Assembly: GCA_038503035.1 (NCBI GenBank)
Contig: JAVSML010024600.1
Span: 629,240 to 693,239, forward strand
Origin: Crocodylus rhombifer
Lineage: Eukaryota; Chordata; Crocodylia; Crocodylidae
Reading direction: 5' to 3'
Length of the DNA: 64,000 nt
Position numbers and translations under genes: made by a program. Below the pieces are notes generated by a model. The model was not told where the DNA came from. It did not search any database and worked only from the letters and a program-made list of their open reading frames with translations. Shown here in pieces: positions 11,950-23,324 of this stretch (positions are counted from its first letter, which is position 1; every line of letters begins with the position of its first letter).

Positions 11950-12092
11950 GATGAAGTTCTGAATTTTCACACACACACAGATTAGAAATTCCAAAATATT
12001 TTACTTGATTGAACATCTCAAAATGAAACATTTAAATATTTACTAATCAAAATATTTTGGAATTTTTCCTTGGTGTGGAAAAGTTCAAGACT
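11950..12092. repeat. Fold-back element with 17-bp perfect inverted repeat
   Basis: AAATTCCAAAATATTTT at about 11987-12003 recurs as its exact reverse complement at about 12049-12065. The flanks continue as an imperfect match (GTTCTGAATTTTCACAC on the left, GTGTGGAAAAGTTCAAG on the right), so the arms total about 45-50 bp. This is the form of a small MITE or a cruciform-forming repeat. No coding content. Confidence 0.6.
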
Positions 12093-12352
12093 TTATCTTT
12101 TCATATAAATATGAGACAAATACACATTGCAATTCTAAAATATTTGGATTATTAAACTTGAAATGTTTCATTGTTACATTCCCCAAATTGATATGTTACA
12201 TTTCTGTTTCCAGAAATGACCTGAAAGGCCATGGCTTGAGTCATTTCAACAGCAAACTGCATTTTACCATTATCATTGCCATGGATCCATGGTAGAATAG
12301 AAGTTTTCAGCCTTACGCTCTTATTCTTCCCTTTGGATCAGGATTCCTGTCC

Positions 12353-12451
12353 AAACTGTATATCCCATGATGTATCCAAAGTCATGTGACTCCAATAATT
12401 TGCTAATCTTGGTCAGAAGAAAATCCTTTTTCCATTCTGGGAGCTGTAGTC
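12353..12451. promoter_or_regulatory. Two inverted ZNF143/THAP11-like motifs
   Basis: TTCTGGGAGCTGTAGTC (ending 12451) closely fits the SBS element bound by ZNF143 (consensus about ACTACAATTCCCAGCATGC, here reversed). AACTGTATATCCCATGATG (12354-12372) is a poorer match in the opposite orientation. Such motifs also travel in interspersed repeats, so occupancy is only a possibility. Confidence 0.35.
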
Positions 12452-13491
12452 TTCCAAGGTGCTCAGCCTATAAGAGAAAGGTGTCCCAAAGTACATGCAG
12501 GCATTCAATACACCTGGACTAGGATCATGTGGCTTACTTTAAGCCATATGTTCATAGATTAGGAATGGCACCTTCACATATGCTGGGAGTCATGCTGGGA
12601 ACCCAGTGCAAGTAATGAGTTGAGGAGGAGGCCAGGACTTGAGGAGGCCTAGAGCTTTGGGGATGGTGGATTGGGGCTGCCAGGATTGAAGAAAAAGGGG
12701 CTGGGGTCCTCAGACTAGGGTTTGTCCGATTTGGTGTGGTCTAAAAATAGCTTGGTCAGGGTGGAGAAGGTAGGAATAACACAGCCCTTGGGCTGGGGTG
12801 AGCAGCTGGGCTTTCCCAGCACCAGTACTACACTTTGAATGTGTGCAGATGTTTGCTAAAGCATTCTCACTCTACATTAATTGACCTCCTCAAGTGAAGT
12901 AATTTAGATCAGGCCAGCCATTTTTTTACCCAATGTAACCCCCATGAATGTCTGTCCAGATCAGCACCTCAATGGACCTAACCCTAGTTGGGTCAGTAGA
13001 AATGTAATGTTTGCACATACCCCCAGACTACAACCAGGGGGAAACACACTGATATGGAAATGTAGTTTTAATATTTACCTGAACTGATTTGAAACAGGAC
13101 ATTTTACACCAGTTTGGCAAGGTGAAATTCTCCATCTTGCTTTGACTTAACTGTCCCCAGAGAAAAAAAATTAATGTAGATGTCCTGGTAGGAAATAGAT
13201 TTTTTTTTGATTGTGGGAGGACAGGGAGGGAGGGAAGGGCAGTTACTTGTTTTGAGAGTTGGCTTGGGTTGGAAATCTTTTTTTGAAAACTACAGAATTT
13301 TCCTTTGGCTACTAAAGCAAAAATTGTCAATAATTTTAACTAATTTTAATGACCAATATGAAAAGACTTTGGCATTATTTTTTAAAGCACTTCACATTCT
13401 TTTGAGCTCCTTGTTGAACAAATCAGACCCAAAGATACTATAAGCTGGGTTTCCAGAAAATGAAGAATCTACCATGGCTTTGTCATAAATT
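12452..13491. other. No gene seen
   Basis: Mixed AT-rich and G-rich sequence (G-rich at 12600-12830). No coding or repeat family supported. Confidence 0.45.
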
Positions 13492-13863
13492 TCATTTTCC
13501 GTGACTTTTCATCATATAGAAAGTGTGCACCAGAGGCAGATAATAAACCAAGTTCTTCATGGTGTCATTAACTGTTTCATCCCAAACAGCATCCTTTCTG
13601 TTTTTAAATTTTCCTGCCTCAGTTACCATATAACTTCCAACTTCTGCAGCAAAAGAAGCAGGGACCCCAGGTACAACAGCTTCCTGCAGTACACAGCCTT
13701 GATGTATTCCCAAAGCACTGCCATGTAAACTAAGGGAGGCAGGGATCCTGTGAGAAAAATCATACACAATAAAGTAATTTAAGAGTAAAGAAAGACCAGG
13801 AAATTGAATGTGAACATGGTAGCTGAAACTGTAGCCTGACCTCTTGCAGGAATTAAATATCAT
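13492..13863 (-). other. 123-codon ORF with exon-like boundaries, function unknown
   Basis: On the minus strand an open frame of 123 codons contains, at 13747-13627, a 121-nt block preceded by a pyrimidine-rich acceptor (ATTTTTCTCACAG) and followed by GTAACT, a plausible donor. Encoded residues in the block read IPASLSLHGSALGIHQG, then VPGVPASFAAEVGSYM; after the donor the frame remains open (KFKNRKDAVWDETVND) to a stop near 13492. I do not recognise the protein. It may be a real exon, an exonised repeat, or a transposon fragment; the composition is more protein-like than neighbouring frames. No upstream or downstream exon could be identified. Confidence 0.3.
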
Positions 13864-16080
13864 TAAAAAACCTCACCACCTCTCACTCCAAAATGCAAGG
13901 TGAACTCCTCTGATCTGTTTTGTACAACCTATACATGTAGCAGCATGTAAATTTTTAAAAGTCTCAAACATCACCCACTCACAACCTCCTTTTAAAACCG
14001 AATAAAATCTGACTCACATTTTATATACAATTTTCCTCTGTGGCAAAGGATAAGGTGTGGATAAGGTAGTATGAGAACCCACAATAGAACAGACTAGAAA
14101 ATAGAACATTTCCTTTTGTCACTGAACTATTTTTGTCATTATAATCAATCCTGCAATTTTGTTTAGTAAATACATAGTAGAACTTTTAGAGGTAAAACTG
14201 CCCTATCAGCTGGCTAGATTTGTTGTAGGTGTAAATCAGCAAAAGTCCATTGAAATCAACAGTGCTGAGGCAATTTACAACAGTTTGGAGTCTGGTCCCC
14301 TATAATATCAGGCTGGTAATGACCCAAAAGATGCAAGTAAATTGTTTATTCCTTTCCTGCATCCAGCAAAATGGTCAATCACAGCTGTTCTTGTCTTCAT
14401 GTAAAAATGACTTTCTCACAAAAATGAAAAAAATAGGTATTTTAGAAGAGGAATGTTCAGAATATAGCTGAAATACAAAAGCAACTATATTGTGCTTCAC
14501 AAAGGAGAGGAGCATCCCTGTAATAGAAGCCCCAGCACAGTAAAATCCCTTTCTCTAACTATGATGCATTGCTGCTTCTCTGTATTGTGAGCCTCCTGAA
14601 AATAGAAACTTTCTGTTTAATTGATTTATTTGTAATGATTCTGGCGCAGGGTAGAGACTCTTTGAAGCTGATTGATTACTGCAACAAGCTTAAGATTTCA
14701 TACCACAACAAACCTTTTTGTACTAATAAACAGTGGGACAATAAAGCTCTGGGGCATGGTGTTTCCCTTCACATTAAAGTGAGGATTTGCAACTTAAGTA
14801 TGTGAGGGACATAGTTTATGTGCTCCCAAGAAGCAGACATAATGAACTATTTCTTTTAATGGCAGATTATCCCTGTTTCTATTTCCTGGAGTGAAGACCT
14901 CGCAAATTGATGTATCTGTCCTCTGAGGTTTTCAGAGAGGCATTATGGCATTTTAAAATATTAATATGAGAGTACATTTAGCTGAAAGTAGCTAGTCTGG
15001 TAGTCTCTTGTGGCTGCCATGCAGGTCACCAGAGACCTCCTGTCTCTCAAGGAAAATGATTTACTCTAAGTGTATCATTAAGATATACTTTTTTTGGAAT
15101 TTATGACAGAGCTTTCTCACAAAGTTATACCTTTTCTATAAAAATTTCAGTATTTTTATCCTATTTCCCCCTCACTCTCTGTTCCTTAAAAACCTGGTCA
15201 GTGTAACACGAAAACTGAAAGTGCCACCTTTGTACTGCACTGGAAGATCTGTGCTGAACACTGATTAACTAGGACTGGATGTCACATCTTGTTATAACTT
15301 TACATAGCTGAAGAATTTCCTGGGAGGTTTCAATGAATGGTAATTATTCTACCAATGCTTTTTTTTTNNNNNNNNNNTGGCTTCACCAGCACACTTTCCA
15401 TGTAATGCAAATGTCTGAGAAGAAAGAAAAACAATTCTGCACACTGTAAATTATGCAGATTCAATATATGTATGATAATGGTCAGAACAATGTTGACTGT
15501 AAATGATTTAGGACTATGTCTAGAAAGGGTCTTAAGCCTATAACACTGAACATTCAGTTCCCAGCTTTTAGGCACCCATCTCCAGAGGATGGAATCCACA
15601 CGCTGAGACCAAGGACCAAAGTGCCCTATACCTTAGGCAGGGAAAACTGACCACCTGCATTAGAATTCACAATACTCACCCTGGTGAGTAGGAGGGTATA
15701 CCTAAGCCAACTCACAGGAAATGCCAACAAAGAAGCATGTTGCAAATCTTTTTCCCAAAATGAGATGCCAGATAGGGCAGTGCCGGACAAAAATACGTAA
15801 GCTGGTTCTGAGAATATGAGATCCTGAACTGAAAGTATAGTCACATTCACATGGCACTATGCCAGATGTAATCAGTTCTGCTTTTCAGTTCACTGTTATA
15901 GTCAGGACCTAGCAAGTACAGAACTAGCTTGGGTGTCTGCCCAGTGCTGCCTGATGCTGTGTAGACACACCCTGTGTGGAAAACTGCCATCTAGATATAT
16001 ACATGTAAATTGTTCGTTTAGTGGTAGGTAACTGACTGATTATCCTCTGTTAAAAGAAAAGAGGAAAGGGCATACACCAT
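13864..16080. other. No gene seen; contains an assembly gap
   Basis: AT-rich sequence without supported coding regions. The gap at 15368-15377 interrupts it. Confidence 0.5.
15368..15377. other. Assembly gap (10 N)
   Basis: Ten unknown bases follow a run of T at 15360-15367. The size is probably nominal; the true tract may be a longer homopolymer or repeat. Confidence 0.95.
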
Positions 16081-16081
16081 T

Positions 16082-16175
16082 TTGCTTAGAAGCCTAATGG
16101 TTAGAGGATTCATCCAGCAAGCAGAAGACCGGTTTCTATGCCCCCTCAGTCTGAAGGGGTTCAAATCCGCATCTC
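16082..16175 (+). repeat. tRNA-like SINE head
   Basis: CCTAATGGTTAGAGGATTC resembles the A-box region of a tRNA-Glu-like gene and GGTTCAAATCC at about 16157-16167 is an almost exact B-box (GGTTCGANTCC). The spacing is longer than in a real tRNA and no acceptor stem pairs, so this is a tRNA-derived SINE or relic rather than a tRNA gene. A related tRNA-like head lies on the minus strand near 63.6 kb. Confidence 0.45.
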
Positions 16176-17491
16176 TGGGTTCCTGCTCTCAATGCTTACT
16201 ACAGATTTTACACCAGGAATCTTTAAAGAGCAAGAAAAATGCAGTCACAGTGCAAAATGCACATGCAATCCCAGACCTCAGGGCTCCCTGTTTTATCCAA
16301 CAGCTGTTCAGCTTCTGCAGGGTGGGTGGAGGATACCCGCAACCCCAACTAGTAATAGCCTGGAGGTTGGTTGGGACTGCCCTGGGAAATAGGTGTTTGG
16401 CCCCTGTAGAGCCATGTCTGACATCTGCCAGATCAGTATTACGCCAAAAGTGGTCACCACCACTGCTGGAGTTATTTAATGACAGTGGCTGTGGGTGCTG
16501 AATTCAGGGATTTCAGTATATGCTAGGAATGCTCAGAGCATGCCTAATGGATTGCAGAGGCATAGTGAGCTCCTGCATCCCCTTTGAAGTGCCGATTACT
16601 GGGAAGCTGGAGGCATGATGGGGGAGAAGAGTTGTACCTCTTACGTGGGAGGGCATCTCTGCACCCTGCAGTGTATGGGGCTTCGGCAAGGCAGAAACAG
16701 CTGAGGAGCAGACTCAACAGGGGGCACCAGAATGCACCCTCCCCTCCCCCCCAAGATTTTGTTAAGGTAGATGCAGACCTGCACTGCCCAGCCATAGAAA
16801 CCTGCATCCCATAGTGTATGCAGGGAGGAGTTGAGCTGTATGTCACCCTTCCCTAGCACTTTTTGCCCTGGGAGGCACAGCTCCATGCCCAGTAGTGTAC
16901 TGGAGAGGAGTGAATAGGACACTAGTCCTGGGTCAGGCCTGGATCAAGGGCAATGCAGCCAGTGAGTGGTGAACTTGTTCCTCAGCTGCAGTAGCCTCAC
17001 TGATGTCCACATACTACAGAGCATAGGGATGCCTGGTTTCTATGGCTAGGAGCCACTGGGCCATACCCACGGTAGCAAATACTCCTTGGGATACAATTTT
17101 GGTGCCCCTCTAAATCAAAGCCAAGGGCCTTGCCCTGCCATAATTATGCAATTTATGGACTGAGTGTTCATGGGGAGCTAAATGTAAGCACACCTACTTT
17201 TGAGTCTTGAATGGTTTTAAAAAGACTTTAGATGACCATTCAGTTCAGCCATGCTTGGTGGCATTTCTGAGCATGCATAATTGCTGTGCTTTAAGTGCTT
17301 GGAAAATTTTGCCCACAAAACTTAAGTCCCCATAGTCTGGCAGGAACCCACGTGGTTAGGAAGGGCTTTTTTGGATTGTTCATCTGTACCTAGGAAACTT
17401 AAGTGCCTATGCCTACAGTCCCATCCACACAAGCAGATTCCCACAGCCAGGCTGAGTTGCATTGATTTCACTTGGAGGATCAGAGTGTGCA
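16176..17491. other. No gene seen
   Basis: Moderately GC-rich 16.3-17.1 kb with short motif-free frames on both strands; likely old repeat material, not classified. Confidence 0.4.
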
Positions 17492-18199
17492 ATATTTACT
17501 GCAGCTATTATTATTGTTGTTATTTAAAATATTCCTGAGGAGCCACAGCTATGACATGATGGTCAACACGCTCATCGTGGGAACACTTGGAGCCTGGGAC
17601 CCAAGCAACAAGAGCATCCTGTGTGCCTGCTGTGTCTCCCACTGCTATGCCCAACTGATGCGCTGCCTCATGGTGTCCAACACCATGCGCTGGTCCCGTG
17701 ACATCTATGTGGAACACATCATGGGCCACCGCCAATACTCCGACTCCACCAGATGCACCGCTGCTGGACCAGACCCAGAGGGGACCACCTGAACCCCTCT
17801 ATGCATCTGATGGACTTCACTTCAAGAGGGTTCTTCAGCAATAGACCACCCCACTCCACCTGAAGAGGGCCCCCGCGATGAGACTCTATATGAACTGAGA
17901 CATTTTCTTCGACCTACTTCCTCCACCATTGCAGCCCTTTGTATGGGTTTGTGTGCATCTATCTTCTTTCTCTCTCAGCGTCGTGAACCCCCTCCCACCC
18001 CTTCCCTCACCCCCAGGGCTTAGTTGGCTAACATTGTATTTTCTGTAATCTAATTGCGTTCCCTCCTCACCCTCATCCCTCTAATGTTAGTCCCTCGCTT
18101 GGGTAATTTGTATTTCCCTACTGGCTTCTATCATCGTTTTGGATTCACAATCCTAAACATTTACTGTGGCTATTATTATTGTTGTTATATAAAATATTC
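17492..18199 (+). mobile_element. 5'-truncated non-LTR element between 43-bp direct repeats
   Basis: Bases 17492-17534 and 18157-18199 are ungapped direct repeats of 43 bp with four mismatches (shared core GCTATTATTATTGTTGTTAT). They fit a long target-site duplication. The 622 bp between them begin in an open frame and continue into a C/T-rich 3' untranslated region (17790-18150). Long duplications are known for target-primed retrotransposition. About 9% divergence between the two repeats marks an old insertion. Confidence 0.7.
17535..17792 (+). pseudogene. C-terminal tail of a retrotransposon polyprotein
   Basis: From the insertion junction an open frame reads DMMVNTLIVGTLGAWDP, then CYAQLMRCLMVSN and MRWSRDIYVEHIMGHRQY to a stop at 17790-17792. 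Similar endings occur at the C-terminus of repeated sauropsid ORFs that I associate, from memory of the pattern, with R2/R4/NeSL-group non-LTR elements; this clade call is weak. The reverse transcriptase itself is missing by 5' truncation. The frame happens to continue upstream into the target duplication, so an ATG at 17472 is not a genuine start. Confidence 0.45.
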
Positions 18200-18354
18200 T
18201 TTCCACTAGGAAGCACTAGAAAATAGAAAGGAAAAGGAAAAGCTTTTCCAATCTGCGCAAAGGACAAAACATTTTGTTTTGAAGACATTAAGTGAGCTGT
18301 GAATTTTAAAACTGATATTGAATATTGTTCTGATCAGTTAAAACAGTTAAAATA

Positions 18355-19060
18355 ATGGTACTCAATCTTTTAGGCAGGCCAGTCTATGGGTTGGATCGGA
18401 CCCAGAGCACCAGGATTGGGCTCCACCCTGCCTCCACCCAGCCCAGCCCAGATGGGAACTGTGCCACCCCTACTCAGCCCTGCACACTGCCTGAATTGGA
18501 CCTGTGCCACCAATGCTCAGACGAGGCCCTGGCCCACACTGCTTCAATTGGGATTGGGCTCACACCACCCCTACCTGGCCCAGAACATCCTGATAAGGTC
18601 CTGCACTGCCTCAGCCTTGCTTTGCATGCTGGAATCAGGCCTCACGCTGCATCCACCCAGCCCTGCATGCCTGGATTGGGCCCATACCAGTCCCACCCAG
18701 CCCTGTGCGCCTGAATCAGGCCCACACCACCTCCACATGGCTCTCACCTTGCTCATGCCGCTCCCACCCTGATTGAGAGCACACCATCCCTTGCCAGCTC
18801 TATGTGCCCAATGAGATCCCCTGCCTCACACACTGGTATCAGGCTTCACACTACCCCGCATGCCTGAATCAGCCCTACACTGTCCTGCATCCCTCATCTA
18901 GCATGCAGGGCTATGCTATCCAGGCTGTGGGTCTCCCCACAGCTCAGAAATTTGGCAGCAGGGGAGCAGTAATTAAAGATGCCACCAAGCCCCCACTGCC
19001 AAATATTTGAACCTGGGGGAAGACCTCTGAGCCTGGATAATATGGTTTCACAAGCTAGAT
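18355..19060. repeat. Degenerate minisatellite-like GC-rich block (~40-bp units)
   Basis: From about 18400 to 18900 the sequence repeats a loose unit of about 37-45 bp built from CACCCAGCCCTG, CATGCCTGAATCAGG and CCCACACCACC. Around ten irregular units are visible. Long frames in it (for example 18355-18714 and 18386-18772) are by-products of the repeat. The block sits in AT-rich flanks and may be the core of a DNA transposon; no TIRs were confirmed. Confidence 0.5.
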
Positions 19061-20370
19061 CTGGTCCTCAGTGATACCCTGAATTAAAATGATAAAGACT
19101 AATGTGCCAAATTCCTGTCACCCTAAATATATATTCATGTACTTATAAGTGGTGTAGGTAGCAGGTGGGGTGTGCAAAAGAGAAAATCCCGATTCTTACT
19201 TTACATATAGACATTATTTCAAGGTGGAAGTACAGTCCAGCTGAGCAAGGGAGAAGCACCAACACAGCCTGAAGTGTTGAGGTGAGAGAGCAATGTGCCT
19301 GTTACTGAAATGCTCCCATCCTTTGTTCCCCTAGAGTAATAGACTGTCAGGGCTTTAGATAGTCCAGACAGATGCAATCCATGCCCTGGAGCTCCTTTAT
19401 TCCACCTTCACAGTTTCGGAGGAGAGGAGAAGTCCTTTTCCTCATGAAGTTCTCTACCACTCAGGTAAATCACTCACACAAAGCACAGAGGGGAAGATTT
19501 TAATTCATATCAGCAATGTTCTGGAGCCTGGTTGTGTATGCTTTATGCACTCAACTCTCCGACCACCTCTAAGGTGAATTTTGCTTAGGCAAAAAATGAA
19601 GGATTGGAATCCTTAAATTTTGAAGATGAATATTTTTCAAGCATTAGGCACATACTGTTTACTTATTTATTGCAATACAAGTGAGAAAGGTTTAAATTGA
19701 AAGTAAATTCTAAGTACAGAATCTTAAATAATCTAATATTGAAAATCACGTTGATTAATCTCTGGAATATATTTAAAGAAATGATTTCAGCAAATTTCCT
19801 GACAAAATATGTCTTTTAGTCAAACTCAGTTTCTCTCTTTCTAGCCACCCTATGTGTAATTCATGAACCTTTAAACAGTATGGGAGTATAAATAGCTAAA
19901 CTGACATTTTTACTTTTACTTAGCAGCCTGAATAATTGGTACACTCCAAGCATTTTAAATGCTAAAATAATCATTGCTTTGAATTCATCTTGTGATGTCA
20001 TAGCAGCTTCTGACTGACATAATAAATTTTAAATACATGAAAGCTTGAAAAGAATGTTAGAAATATTTCTTATTTAAAATGCATAACAATTAAATGATCT
20101 ATAACTAGCAGTAAATTCTTACGTTATCTTTAATGAAATGCTCCTTAAAAGTGTGATGTATTATTATTGTTTTTTGACTTCTGGGCAAGATGAGAATTTC
20201 ATTTAAATGTTTAGTACATTTTCCTCAAAGTCAGAAAGAACTGTGCTGACAAGAATATCAAACCTAATTAACAAGTTGAATTGAAGTGAAGGTTCAGCGA
20301 GCGTTATTACAAACTCAACATCCCCTGCGGGAAACTGCAAGAACTGTGTTACCATCCTGTGCTGAGGAGA
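19061..20370. other. AT-rich DNA, no gene seen
   Basis: No coding region or classified repeat. Confidence 0.5.
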
Positions 20371-20860
20371 TACTGGGTACATCTACATGAGGCATTTTAC
20401 TGCAGTTGACTAATTAACTCTACAGTAAAGCATCACCATCTACACATGCACCCCTAATAAGCCAAAATAAACTAATCAACTCTGCCTTAGGATAGTACTG
20501 CCCAACACAAGTACTATCCTACGGCGGAGTTATTTACTTCACCACAGCACACACGTAGATGGTCACCTGTGCTAGCTGTGGCATACGGGTACTACAGTAC
20601 AGGAGCTGCCTGCGGTGTAGCACCCTCAAGCCCCAGCCAGCCCTTCTGCAGCACATTGAGCTGGTGGAAAGGAGTTCCAGGCTGGCAGTCTGACCCCCAG
20701 GGCCCCCTGCCAGCTGCAGGTTTGCTGCTGCAGCTCAATGTGCTGCAGTCCTGGGCACACGTGTAAATGCTGCACCTGAGAGCAATAAATGTCTGCACAA
20801 ACTGCACTGGAGTTTATTGTGTCACATTAATATCATGTGTAGATGCATCCACTGATTGCA
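20371..20860. mobile_element. Palindromic MITE
   Basis: Outer ends are imperfect inverted repeats (GGTACATCTACATGAGGCAT left; reverse complement of right GGATGCATCTACACATGAT). A second inverted pair, ACCATCTACAC near 20443 and GTAGATGGT near 20557, lies inside. At its centre, 20478-20499 and 20510-20531 form a 22-bp stem with two mismatches and a 10-nt loop. The right half is GC-rich with CTGCAG-type motifs. No transposase. An element with similar ends and central hairpin is at 59635-59925. Confidence 0.6.
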
Positions 20861-20999
20861 ACACTGTACCTTTCTTATTGTCATTTATCTGTTACATCCC
20901 CATAGCTTAAATAGGGAGGAAAACTCTGCAGAACAATGAGTCTTCCAATAAGCTTGCAAAGAAGAATAATCTTGCAGTAAAGGCACCACATTGGGACTG

Positions 21000-21242
21000 A
21001 GGAAAGCACCTCTTGGATGTGCAAAGATGTCATGTGTGACCTTGGGCAAGTCAATTAATCATTCTGCTTCACTTTGCCATCATTATATAGGAATACTGAT
21101 GTTTTATTTCTTTGTCTTGTCTCTTTATACTGTTAGAGCTTCCAGTCAAGCATTGCTTCTTGCTTTGTTTACTTGCAGTACTGAGTATAATGGGGTTCTC
21201 ATCATATTTGGAGCCTATTATAATGCAAATAATAAATTACGT
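21000..21242 (+). repeat. CORE-SINE (MIR-like), near full length
   Basis: TGTGTGACCTTGGGCAAGTC (21030-21049) is the MIR core signature. The 3' part (TATAATGGGGTTCTCATC, then GAGCCTATTATAATGCAAATAATAAAT) matches the tail of amniote CORE-SINEs. Length about 240 bp. Ancient and non-mobile. Confidence 0.75.
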
Positions 21243-22904
21243 TAATTCTGTACCTGGCACAGCGGGGTCTCATTTATACAAATAATGCAATACATTCTAA
21301 TCAACATTTGAAACTTAACATTTCTACAATTTTTATGTTTGTATACTCTATTTAAAAATATGGTTCAACCTACATTTTCCCTCATTTAATGTGACATATA
21401 ATCACTGGAGTAAAAGAAGTAAAATCACTTTTTAAGGAGTAAAATCACTGAAAAAGACCAACTTTTTCCCAAATACTGCTAATGCATTAATTTATAGACC
21501 TTTTGAAGAACTTTGTGTTCATGTTAGTACGTTCTTGACACTCAAAAAACAACAAAATAGAAAACACTGCCAAAAACAACAAAACCATTCACACATACCT
21601 ACAAAATTATCATCACACAAAACCATATTTCAGTGTAACATTGTAAGCAAAAACCAACAAAAAAGTGAAAGCAAAGGGGAAAAAAGGATCCTCAAAAATT
21701 GCAAACTCCCCCTCACCCCAAAAGACAAAAGGTGCACTAGGACTGAACACAACAGTTCCCAGAAAGAAAAAAAAAGCCTCCATGTAAGGATCTTTGAGAT
21801 CAAACCCCACCTCAGCTGTTTCTGAACCTTAAATTCACCTAAATTCTTAAGAACCTTATTTTCTGACAGTAAAGTCCCCAAAACACCTAAGTTTCAGCAT
21901 CTACACTATGGCACCCTGGAGGACTGTGCTATTACTTCCCTGTAGACATACCTTAATTCTCCCAATTTACTGTATAGAGGAGGGTAGGATAACTCAGGAT
22001 TGTGAGGTCTACTAGGCTACAGGACACCTAAAGGTTAGGCTTTTAGCATTGCAGTGCTCAAGCTCTCTTTTTTCAGTCTAGCCCTTGTTTTCTTATGCGT
22101 CTGTAATGCATCTAGCACCTAACTGGCAGTATATAATAATGGCTAATCAAACATAAACATAGTTCCTAGACAGCATAAATAAGGAGAATGACTTAAAAGC
22201 CAGTGTAACTAGCAGCATATGCATTGATATCATTATTTGTTTGTATTTTAATAGTTCTTGAAGTCCCAAAATAAGACTAAAACTTATAAAGAATCAAAAT
22301 TTAAAGGCAAATTGTACAACTGGGAGTGGATTTTATGCATCTGAATTAGGATTGGAAATTCACCTATTTTCACCTTATTTTACCTATTCCTCATGCTATG
22401 TAAACTTTTCATTGTCTGAAAGAAAGGCAAGAATTCACACTATAGCCACTTGAGAAGGAAATATATAAAGATACATTTTGTAATAGCAAATATTTTGCTC
22501 TTTTTCATTGGAGAAAAAAGGCACACTGAGCACTTTACGTTCCAAATCTACTTGGAGACTAAACCAATACTGCAAATCCCAAGAGTATGGAAATGATAAG
22601 TCAAACCTAAAAATGAGATTACTTTTGAAACAATTAGATATTTCAAAAAAATAAATTATGTTCTTTTCATTTGCCTTCAGGTATTGGAATGAACAGGAAT
22701 CATGATTTCATGTTTTCCTCCACAATACTGAGGGACAGAGCTTTCTCTTTTTCAGGAAGTGACGGCTGAGATTCTGAGCTAGCAATTTTCTACCAGAACC
22801 CTGAGCTTTAAAAAGCCAGAAATAATATTGCAAGATTCATGGTAAAACCATAAGTCAATAACAATGCTACACAAATCCAGTAGATACTTTTTAATGAAAG
22901 ATGG
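21243..22904. other. AT-rich DNA, no gene seen
   Basis: A-rich purine stretch at 21535-21800 gives long but motif-free frames. No gene or classified repeat supported. Confidence 0.5.
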
Positions 22905-22975
22905 GAGATATGGTGGAAGATATGACAGTGATGAGAGATATGGTGGTGCAAGATATAAGAATGATGAAAAAGAAT
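22905..22975. repeat. Short tandem duplication at CR1 5' flank
   Basis: GAGATATGGTGG occurs twice about 32 bp apart, followed each time by an AGATAT-containing purine stretch, giving two diverged copies of a roughly 32-bp unit immediately upstream of the CR1 at 22983. Confidence 0.6.
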
Positions 22976-22984
22976 CAAGCATCC

Positions 22985-23208
22985 CAGCCTCGGGCTATGG
23001 GCTGAGGAGGGAGAGGAGGATCCACGCAGTGAACCAAAGACTACGGAGCTGGTGTCATCGGGAAGGCTTTGGCTTCCATGACCACAGCCTGCTCTTTGGC
23101 GAGAGAGGCAGCGAGCTGCTGGGAAGAGATGGCCTCCACCTCTCTCCCCTGGGGAGGAGGCTCTTCTCAGCCAGGCTGGCTGACCTGCTCCACCGGGCTT
23201 TAAACTAA
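22985..23208 (+). pseudogene. CR1 ORF1 C-terminal (esterase-like) fragment
   Basis: The frame reads GYGLRRERRIHAVNQRLRS, then WCHREGFGFHDHS and RDGLHLSPLGRRLFS, ending at a stop at 23206-23208. Many CR1 ORF1 proteins carry an SGNH/GDSL esterase-type domain whose last conserved block is D-x-x-H; DGLH here fits that block. The N-terminal part with the nucleophile serine is lost through 5' truncation. The in-frame ATG at 22864 lies in flanking DNA and is not the native start. Confidence 0.7.
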
Positions 23209-23324
23209 GCCTGCTGGGGGATGGGGGGGCTACTGCCACTGCTGGCCCGCTGAGCGACCCTTGCAAAGCCAGTAGACCAAGGCACTTAAGGGAGCCCACC
23301 CCTGCCCCAGCCCTGGCACAATCT

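Noticed and set aside
16082..16175. A functional tRNA gene
   Set aside because: A good B-box is present, but A-box spacing is too long and no acceptor stem pairs.
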